Positions 15,933-21,897 of a stretch of DNA of 31,391 bases are shown piece by piece; position 1 is the first letter of the stretch, and each line of letters opens with the position of its first letter. The position numbers and the translations under genes were made by a program. The notes under the pieces are model-generated. The model ran no database searches and was not told where the DNA came from. It worked only from the letters and a program-made list of their open reading frames with translations. This stretch comes from JASMTM01 sp964441735 (GTDB lineage: Bacteria; Thermotogota; Thermotogae; Petrotogales; Kosmotogaceae), in assembly GCA_964441735.1 (NCBI GenBank), contig CAYTVB010000021.1:1-31391 (forward strand). The letters are read 5' to 3'.

Positions 15933-17117
15933 CTATAAATTGAAAGTTCCCTTTAGTTCATCGACCATATCAAGCTTTTCCCATGGAAAAACTGTATCCG
16001 TTCTTCCAAAATGACCATAAGCTGCTGTTTTCTTATAAAAAGGCGTTCGTAAATCAAGTTTATCTATAATTGCTGCGGGTCTGAAGTCAAATGATTCTGC
16101 AACCACTTTCTTAAGTTGATTAATATCAACCTTTTCAGTTCCATAAGCATCGAGCATAAAAGATACCGGTGAAGCCACACCAATAGCGTAGGCTACCTGT
16201 ATCATCAATCGTTCAGCAAGTCCTGCAGCAACAACATTTTTAGCAGCGTACCTGGCCATATAATTTGCAGATCTATCTACTTTTGTGGCATCTTTGCCGC
16301 TAAAAGCTCCTCCACCATGTGGGACCCAGCCACCATATGTATCAACAATGATTTTTCTTCCGGTTAAACCTGTATCAGCAGCAGGACCTCCTTTTACAAA
16401 CCTACCTGTTGGATTGACAAGAATGGTGGGCTTTTTGGGAAGAAATTTCTGAGGGATAACAGGATTAATAACATGTTCTATAACCAGATCACGAACATCT
16501 GCCAATTCCATTTCAGCGTCATGCTGAGTGGAAACAACTATTGTTGTTACAGCCACAGGTTTTCCATCTTCATATAAAACAGTTACTTGAGTTTTACCGT
16601 CAGGTCTAAATCCTTTGACTATTTTTTTCTTTCTTACTTCTGATAGTCTTCTTGACAGTTGATGGGCAAGTATGATTGGTAAAGGCATAAGTTCGTGTGT
16701 CTCGGTAGTAGCGTATCCGAACATCATCCCCTGATCACCTGCACCGGTGATATTATAGCGATTTTCATCAGATTGTCTTGCCTCTACCGATTTATTCACT
16801 CCCAGCGCTATATCCGGAGATTGTTCTTCTATACTTGTAAGCACAGCACATGTTTCTCCATCAAATCCAAATTTAGCTCTGGTATATCCGATATCCATAA
16901 TGGTGTCTCTTACAATACTGGGTATATCAACGTAAGCTCTAGAGCTTACTTCACCTGCGACTATTGCGACACCGGTAGCTACAAGCGTTTCGACCGCAGA
17001 GCGTGACTCAGGATCCTGTTCAAGCAAAGCATCCAGTATGCTATCAGATATTTGATCGGCTACTTTATCAGGGTGTCCTTCAGTTACGCTTTCACTAGTG
17101 AATAACCACTTATTCAT
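15933..17117 (-). CDS. metK: S-adenosylmethionine synthetase
   Basis: Forms S-adenosylmethionine from methionine and ATP in the cytoplasm. GHPDKVADQISD near residue 15, GAGDQGMMFGYA near 125 and the glycine-rich GGGAFSGKDATKVDRS near 267 are the canonical substrate and phosphate motifs. Its length of 394 is typical. ATG 17117 follows AAAGGAGG by 8 bases. No SAM riboswitch is visible: only 21 bases separate it from the preceding gene, so it depends on the upstream operon transcript. It supplies the cofactor for the RsmJ-like enzyme, MiaA-linked tRNA modification steps and PrmA encoded nearby. Confidence 0.97.
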   Translation of the reverse strand: MNKWLFTSESVTEGHPDKVADQISDSILDALLEQDPESRSAVETLVATGVAIVAGEVSSRAYVDIPSIVRDTIMDIGYTRAKFGFDGETCAVLTSIEEQSPDIALGVNKSVEARQSDENRYNITGAGDQGMMFGYATTETHELMPLPIILAHQLSRRLSEVRKKKIVKGFRPDGKTQVTVLYEDGKPVAVTTIVVSTQHDAEMELADVRDLVIEHVINPVIPQKFLPKKPTILVNPTGRFVKGGPAADTGLTGRKIIVDTYGGWVPHGGGAFSGKDATKVDRSANYMARYAAKNVVAAGLAERLMIQVAYAIGVASPVSFMLDAYGTEKVDINQLKKVVAESFDFRPAAIIDKLDLRTPFYKKTAAYGHFGRTDTVFPWEKLDMVDELKGTFNL

Positions 17118-17138
17118 CTAATTGCCTCCTTTTCTATA

Positions 17139-17459
17139 TTAACTGTTGTTTTGAGCAGCTTCATAATCTTCTTTAGAAATGAATTCTCCACCAACTATTT
17201 CAAAATTCTTTGGCTTAAAATTTCTTTTAAAGTTTGCGTAGATATGAATTTTATTCTGGCATTCGCTTCCAATAAATTCTTTATCAAGTTTATAAGAAAA
17301 TCCTCCAGTAGAATAATCCACAGCAATATCATAGTATTTCCTTAAATGACTTCGGAAAACCTCACCACATTTTTTGCATTTAAAATAGACCACGAGAGTA
17401 TTTCTTTCATCGTAGAAAGGATTTTGATTTATATCTTTTTCTTTCTTCCATGAGAACAA
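17139..17459 (-). CDS. Small CxxC (zinc-ribbon-like) conserved-looking protein
   Basis: No family recognised. It encodes 106 residues, soluble, with CKKC at about 29-32 and another Cys near 68 (GSECQNK). The rest is beta-rich with many aromatic and basic residues, and the C-terminus is polar. A zinc or nucleic-acid-binding role is possible but unproven; a fourth ligand is not obvious. GTG 17468 is also in frame, but it lies inside the GGAGGTGATC ribosome site. TTG 17459 is 8 bases after GGAGG and fits the local pattern. That ribosome site is embedded in the last codons and stop of the upstream M23 gene. Confidence 0.75.
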   Translation of the reverse strand: MFSWKKEKDINQNPFYDERNTLVVYFKCKKCGEVFRSHLRKYYDIAVDYSTGGFSYKLDKEFIGSECQNKIHIYANFKRNFKPKNFEIVGGEFISKEDYEAAQNNS

Positions 17460-17464
17460 ATGGA

Positions 17465-18487
17465 TCACCTCCGCTCAACTAAACGAAATTTTATTTCTGA
17501 ACTGTTTCCCCAATGATCAATTATTACCAAACGAGCATTTTTCTCTGAGTTAAGATCAACAGTGTCCCATTTGTTAACCGTGACAATCTCTTCAGGGATT
17601 GTTGCATCAAGCTTATAACGGTAGTCTCTCATGGTTGAATTTGAATATATCTCATGAACAAGATTACTATTCTTTAACATGAAATGTGAAAAATCAATGC
17701 GATATACTAAAGAATCTTCTATGTAAACTGAAATTGATCGTGGATTAATAGGTTGCCTTGATTCAACGCGTGTTCGGATAAAAAATGATGTGTATTCTGA
17801 AATCTTCACAAGTGGATTGGGATATTTTGTTAGATCGTACACATCATTCCCTGAAATTATTTCGAATGCCTTAACAGTTGTGCCTGAGTATTCTGGCAAT
17901 TCTAAATACATTCCTGGATTGAGAACCATCGTTTCACTTAAATCTCTTATTTCTATGTGAAGATGAGGATCCACATTACCGGTATTTCCGCTATAAGCAA
18001 CAATTTCTCCGTTATTGAAGACGATTTCGTTGTCAGGAAATTCGGCCCTAATATAGCTTGACCCATAGTCAAGCAACAGCTCATTAAATATTTCATTTAA
18101 CCGTTTTCCACTTGAATTGGAAATGCTTCCCAGATCCTGTAGGTGACCGAATAGTATTTTAATTCCTTTTTCATTGGTTACAAAGCTCTTTACTTCTGGA
18201 AGTGTCAACATTAAAGCTGTACCGTAAAGCGGGTGGTTAATCATCAAAGAATCAACATATCCACTTTCAGGAGCATAGACCTCAAGGCCTACTCTTGAAT
18301 TTGTTGAAAGATCAATACCTTTATGGAAGTGTTCACTGATATTTAAATCTGAAGAAAAAGTACTCCTGTATTCTCCAAAATATCCAGTAACCAGTAATTT
18401 TATGTTAAGTGGATCGGAAAGAACCGAAGCCAGGATCATTGATACAGTTAGAATTAAAAAAACAATTAGAGTAACATTTTTTTTCAT
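17465..18487 (-). CDS. M23 family metallopeptidase with C-terminal beta domain
   Basis: A predicted exported endopeptidase of 340 residues. The signal peptide is at about 4-22. The M23 motifs are complete: His55 and Asp59 (HFHKGID), His115 (FGHL), and His175/His177 (PHLHIEI). A spacer of about 35 residues (roughly 120-155) interrupts the domain before the last motif. About 150 residues after residue 190 form an additional beta-rich, non-LysM domain of unknown role. ATG 18487 follows AAGGAGGAG by 6 to 7 bases. Unlike the other M23 protein in this window it has no LysM repeats, so targeting may differ. Confidence 0.9.
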   Translation of the reverse strand: MKKNVTLIVFLILTVSMILASVLSDPLNIKLLVTGYFGEYRSTFSSDLNISEHFHKGIDLSTNSRVGLEVYAPESGYVDSLMINHPLYGTALMLTLPEVKSFVTNEKGIKILFGHLQDLGSISNSSGKRLNEIFNELLLDYGSSYIRAEFPDNEIVFNNGEIVAYSGNTGNVDPHLHIEIRDLSETMVLNPGMYLELPEYSGTTVKAFEIISGNDVYDLTKYPNPLVKISEYTSFFIRTRVESRQPINPRSISVYIEDSLVYRIDFSHFMLKNSNLVHEIYSNSTMRDYRYKLDATIPEEIVTVNKWDTVDLNSEKNARLVIIDHWGNSSEIKFRLVERR

Positions 18488-18500
18488 GGTTACTCCTCCT

Positions 18501-19736
18501 TCACAATCTTGTTAGTATGTGGTTTTGTAACTCCTTATCAGCACGATACTTTAGATAAGCAACTTTATCGGTATATTTTTCTTCCAGAACAGTCATTTTT
18601 TCTCTGTACTGTAAGAATTTTGATAGTTTTTGTATGGGAATTTTTATACTGAATATTTCTTTTTTCTTGTTGAAATATTGCTGAACTCTTTCCATCATTT
18701 CCTGTATATTATAGCTTTTCATCGCACTAACAAAAACTGCATCTGGATATCTACATTCAAGCTCTTTTATTTTTCTGTTAGTGCAGAGATCTATCTTGTT
18801 TAGTACAATTATTCTGTTTATACTATCAGCGCCAATTTCTTTCAGTGTTTCCTTAACTGTTGAGAATTTTTCATCAATATCTTTATCAGAAGCATCCAGT
18901 ACAATAAACAATAGGTCAGCATAATTCACTTCTTCAAGCGTTGATTTGAATGAAGCCATCAATTCATGTGGTAGTTCTCTTATAAAACCAACTGTATCAG
19001 ATATCATAATATTTTTTCCATCAACTAATGATGTGCGTCTAACACGCGTTTCAAGCGTTGAAAATAGCCTATCCTGTGTTTGCAGTGAGCTTCCCGTTAT
19101 TTCATTCATCAAAGAAGTTTTTCCAGCGTTTGTATAACCAACAAGTGAGACCAGTGGTGTAGAACTTTCTGTTCTCCTTTTTCGCATTGTAGAACGTTCT
19201 GAACGCACCTTCTTCAAGGTTTCTCTCAGATGAGCTATTCTTTTTAAAGCGTTTCTTCTATCTATCTCGAGTTTTTTCTCTCCAGGTCCTCTTGTTCCAA
19301 TTCCTCCCCCTAAATTTGACAACTTTTTACCCTTTCCTTTTAATTTTGGTAAAGAATATCTAAGTTGAGCAAGCTCAATTTCCATTTTTCCTTCTTTTGT
19401 TGTAGCATTCCGAGCAAAAATAGAGAGAATTAGGCCCGTTCTGTCCATTACGTTTAAACCAAGCCATTTCTCCATTTCTACTTTTTGTGTTGGTGTCAGA
19501 TCATCAAGTGTTATCAAATAAGAAATTCTTTCGTGTTTAGAGAGATTTTTAATGTACTCAAGTTTTCCTTTTCCTATATAATGAGCAGGATGTATGCTGT
19601 CGCGATTCTGAATAATCGTTTCAACAACCTCAAAACCAGCAGTTGTTGCCAAAAAGCTCAATTCGTTACATAATTCCTGTGTTTTCGATTTATTTCTTGA
19701 ATTTTGAACAGCTACAATTAATGCTTTTTTTGCTAT
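18501..19736 (-). CDS. hflX: GTPase HflX, with apparent ATA start
   Basis: A ribosome-associated GTPase that acts on stalled or stressed ribosomes. The HflX N-domain contains IGKGKLEYI, with ERISYLITLDDLTPTQ downstream. The glycine-rich linker GGGIGTRGPGEKKLE and the G domain (GYTNAGKTSL, DTVGFIRELP, NKID) are intact. A conventional start exists only at TTG 19661, which has no ribosome site and would cut off 25 residues (KALIVAVQNSR and onward) that clearly belong to HflX. A TAA at 19737-19739 bounds the frame upstream. ATA at 19736 is the next codon and lies 9 bases after GAGG in AGAGGTGAT. I therefore place the start there (411 residues). A homopolymer error in the A7 run at codons 2-4 is the alternative. 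Confidence 0.9.
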   Translation of the reverse strand: MAKKALIVAVQNSRNKSKTQELCNELSFLATTAGFEVVETIIQNRDSIHPAHYIGKGKLEYIKNLSKHERISYLITLDDLTPTQKVEMEKWLGLNVMDRTGLILSIFARNATTKEGKMEIELAQLRYSLPKLKGKGKKLSNLGGGIGTRGPGEKKLEIDRRNALKRIAHLRETLKKVRSERSTMRKRRTESSTPLVSLVGYTNAGKTSLMNEITGSSLQTQDRLFSTLETRVRRTSLVDGKNIMISDTVGFIRELPHELMASFKSTLEEVNYADLLFIVLDASDKDIDEKFSTVKETLKEIGADSINRIIVLNKIDLCTNRKIKELECRYPDAVFVSAMKSYNIQEMMERVQQYFNKKKEIFSIKIPIQKLSKFLQYREKMTVLEEKYTDKVAYLKYRADKELQNHILTRL

Positions 19737-19741
19737 TTAAT

Positions 19742-19750
19742 ATCACCTCT
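19742..19750 (-). promoter_or_regulatory. Ribosome-binding site deciding the hflX start
   Basis: AGAGGTGAT on the minus strand lies immediately after the hfq stop. The spacing from GAGG to ATA 19736 is 9 bases, the same as to accepted starts in this window (8 to 9). No ATG, GTG or TTG in the hflX frame lies within reach of it. Confidence 0.7.
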
Positions 19751-19978
19751 TCAGTTCTTTTGAGAAAGTTTAACGTATTTTGAAGGTATCAACATCTTAA
19801 TGGCGTGTTTGTATACTAATGTTTGTTCTTCTCCATCTTCGAGTAAAACTGTAAAACTATCAAATGATTTTATTACTCCTTTAGTTTGAAATCCACCTTC
19901 CAGGAATACTCTTACCTCGATTTTATTAATCCGCAAAAGATTTAGGAACCTATCCTGAAGGTTAAATTTTTCCGTCAT
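19751..19978 (-). CDS. hfq: RNA chaperone Hfq
   Basis: A Sm-like hexameric RNA-binding protein that mediates small-RNA regulation. NLQDRFLNLLR at the N-terminus holds the conserved Gln8-Asp9. Sm1 is seen in GVIKSFDSFTVLLE, and Sm2 in LVYKHAIKMLIP with the YKHA uridine pocket. Its length of 75 is compact, without the long C-terminal tail of enteric Hfq. It starts within the end of miaA (17-base overlap). The miaA-hfq-hflX order is a widespread arrangement, which supports all three calls. Confidence 0.97.
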   Translation of the reverse strand: MTEKFNLQDRFLNLLRINKIEVRVFLEGGFQTKGVIKSFDSFTVLLEDGEEQTLVYKHAIKMLIPSKYVKLSQKN

Positions 19979-20897
19979 TCTTATCCCCCCATATACATAA
20001 TAGTTTCAATTTAATTAATTCAACATTTTTATCAAAAGAATTCTTGGACAGATTAAACCATGTTGCTTCTTTATATCTTCTAAACCAAATTATCTGTCGT
20101 CTAGCAAATCTTCTGGTATTTCTTTTTATCAATTCTACCGTTTCTTTCCAGTTTTGTTTTCCGTCGATATAGCTATTTATCTCATTATAACTTATACTTT
20201 GCATCGCATTTAAATCTGGAGAAAAACCCATTTCTCTTAATCTTTTTACTTCCTGTAACAGTCCTTTTTCCAGCATTATGTCAACACGTTTATTTATTCT
20301 CTCATGCAATTCTTTCCTGTCTCTATTTAGTATTATAACAGTAAAACTTTTCGAAGGTTGTGCTTCTTTCTGAAGAACTGATAAAGGTTTACCCGTTGTG
20401 AGAAAAACTTCCAGATATCTAATAGTTCTTTTCTTGTCCTTTTCATGGAACTTATTGAAAGCTTCGTTATCCACAATTTTTAGTAATTTGCGTAATATTC
20501 CGGGATTTTCCTCTTCAATTGTATTCAATGCTTTTCGAACATTCATATTACGCGGGGCATTTTTTACAATCCCCGATAATAATGATTCAGCGTACATACC
20601 CGTTCCGCCAGCGGGGATGGGAATGTTGCCTTTTTTTATTATATTGTCTATAGCCTGTTCTGCTAATTCTTTGAATCTGTAAACATTAAATTCCTGATCA
20701 GGTTCAACAAAGTCAATTAAGTGATGAGGTAAAATGTTTGTTATAGCTTCATCCGGTTTTGCTGTACCTATGTTCATATATTTATAAATCTGTCTTGAAT
20801 CAATTGAGACTACTTCAACAGGGAGGGTTCTACCAATTTCCAAAAGAATTTCGGTCTTACCAACCCCGGTTGGTCCAAGAATCATTGGAATGTTCAT
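19962..20897 (-). CDS. miaA: tRNA dimethylallyltransferase
   Basis: Transfers a dimethylallyl group to A37 of tRNAs reading U-starting codons. The P-loop GPTGVGKT is at residues 8-15, followed by SIDSRQIYKYMNIGTAKP (31-48) and GGTGMYAESLL (97-107). The region FARRQIIWFRRY near the C-terminus is the tRNA-binding end. Its length of 311 is normal. In the usual MQ(A/G)IGYKE motif this protein has MQSISYNEI, a mild departure. ATG 20897 overlaps the end of the methyltransferase gene by 4 bases. Confidence 0.96.
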   Translation of the reverse strand: MNIPMILGPTGVGKTEILLEIGRTLPVEVVSIDSRQIYKYMNIGTAKPDEAITNILPHHLIDFVEPDQEFNVYRFKELAEQAIDNIIKKGNIPIPAGGTGMYAESLLSGIVKNAPRNMNVRKALNTIEEENPGILRKLLKIVDNEAFNKFHEKDKKRTIRYLEVFLTTGKPLSVLQKEAQPSKSFTVIILNRDRKELHERINKRVDIMLEKGLLQEVKRLREMGFSPDLNAMQSISYNEINSYIDGKQNWKETVELIKRNTRRFARRQIIWFRRYKEATWFNLSKNSFDKNVELIKLKLLCIWGDKNDGKI

Positions 20898-21673
20898 AAC
20901 TCCAACACTCCATAAATTACCCCACTGTTTTTACTTATTCTTGAATATGAGAACTCAATATTAAGTTCATTGAAAAGACGATCTGTCGTTCTGGACTTCA
21001 GCACAATCTTTTTTCTGGCAATTCTCGTAAATTCTTTGATGTCCTCTCTGGATAACTGCTGGTAATCTGCAAAGTAACGAAGCGGGTTAATTGAATCTGA
21101 TCTGAACTGGGGGATTTCAAACATTGGATCGCAATACACAATATCGTATGATTTTGATGCTATTTTTTTAATGAAATCTTTGAAATTTCTATTCAAAAGT
21201 ACTATACGTCTTGCTGCTTCTGAAATCCACTTATACTTAAAAGGATAGTGTTTCAAACCATGTGAAACTATTCTGAAAATGTGAACTGACGATTCAAGAC
21301 CAACCACTTTTCCAGTTTTGAGATAATGCGCCAGTAACAGGGCTTCACTTCCGAGTCCAAAGGTTGTATCCAGTATTAATTCATTTCCTTCAAGATTCAT
21401 ACATTCTATGAGGTTATCATTTTGTCCGTTCAAAATATTTTTTCTTCTAACCTTTGCAGTGGAAGGATGAAAGAAGAAGGAAGAATCTTTAAATCGAATT
21501 TTCAGCTGGTAATTTCGATCAAGAACGTAGATAAAGTCTAACTCTTCTTTTTTTAATCTTTCATTGGCGATATTTCTAGATTTGTAAGGAATATCGAATT
21601 CACAGGAGAGTTTTTTCGCAGATTCTTCTAAATCTTGATTGGGTCTGTTAGAGGTGGTTAAAACATACTTCAT
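20894..21673 (-). CDS. RsmJ-like SAM-dependent methyltransferase
   Basis: A class I SAM methyltransferase of 259 residues, best matching the RsmJ (16S rRNA guanine-N2) family. The SAM loop appears as LDTTFGLGSEALLLA near 101-115 and the catalytic motif as YDIVYCDPMFEIPQ near 175-188. The N-terminal region is variable. RsmJ in enterobacteria is shorter and its exact target base is known; here the target is inferred. ATG 21673 overlaps the stop of the small coiled-coil gene as ATGA, so translation is probably coupled. The nearest GGAGG lies about 16 bases away. Confidence 0.82.
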   Translation of the reverse strand: MKYVLTTSNRPNQDLEESAKKLSCEFDIPYKSRNIANERLKKEELDFIYVLDRNYQLKIRFKDSSFFFHPSTAKVRRKNILNGQNDNLIECMNLEGNELILDTTFGLGSEALLLAHYLKTGKVVGLESSVHIFRIVSHGLKHYPFKYKWISEAARRIVLLNRNFKDFIKKIASKSYDIVYCDPMFEIPQFRSDSINPLRYFADYQQLSREDIKEFTRIARKKIVLKSRTTDRLFNELNIEFSYSRISKNSGVIYGVLEL

Positions 21674-21897
21674 TGTTTGTTTTTAATCTCCTCCAGTAAT
21701 CTCAACAATTCTTCAACCTGTTCTTCTTTGCTTTCCAGATCTGATTCAAGTTGTTCGTAGTTTTTTCTTAAATTCTCGAGTTCTTTTTCAGCTTCTTTAT
21801 ATCTTACATATGATCTATATGTAGTTATGGTTATCATTACAATAAGCAATACAAGAAAAAGAATGAAAACTATTGAAAAACGATTCTTATTATTTAT
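21670..21897 (-). CDS. Small membrane coiled-coil protein (FtsB/DivIC-like architecture), apparent ATA start
   Basis: An open frame of 75 codons with no ATG, GTG or TTG at a usable place. It encodes a short basic N-terminus (NNKNRF), one hydrophobic helix (about 8-26), then a charged heptad-rich helix from about 33 to 74 (leucines at 40, 43, 50, 54, 64, 65, 67 and 68). This single-span plus coiled-coil plan resembles FtsB/DivIC/FtsL division proteins, but I see no diagnostic residues, so no symbol is given. ATA 21897 lies 9 bases after AGGAG and overlaps the permease stop as ATAA. The end overlaps the next gene as ATGA. Internal TTG (codon 17) or ATG (codon 21) would start inside the membrane helix. 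Confidence 0.72.
   Translation of the reverse strand: MNNKNRFSIVFILFLVLLIVMITITTYRSYVRYKEAEKELENLRKNYEQLESDLESKEEQVEELLRLLEEIKNKQ

Noticed and set aside
17118..17138. SAM riboswitch before metK
   Set aside because: Only 21 bases separate it from the preceding gene, too short for any known SAM riboswitch.
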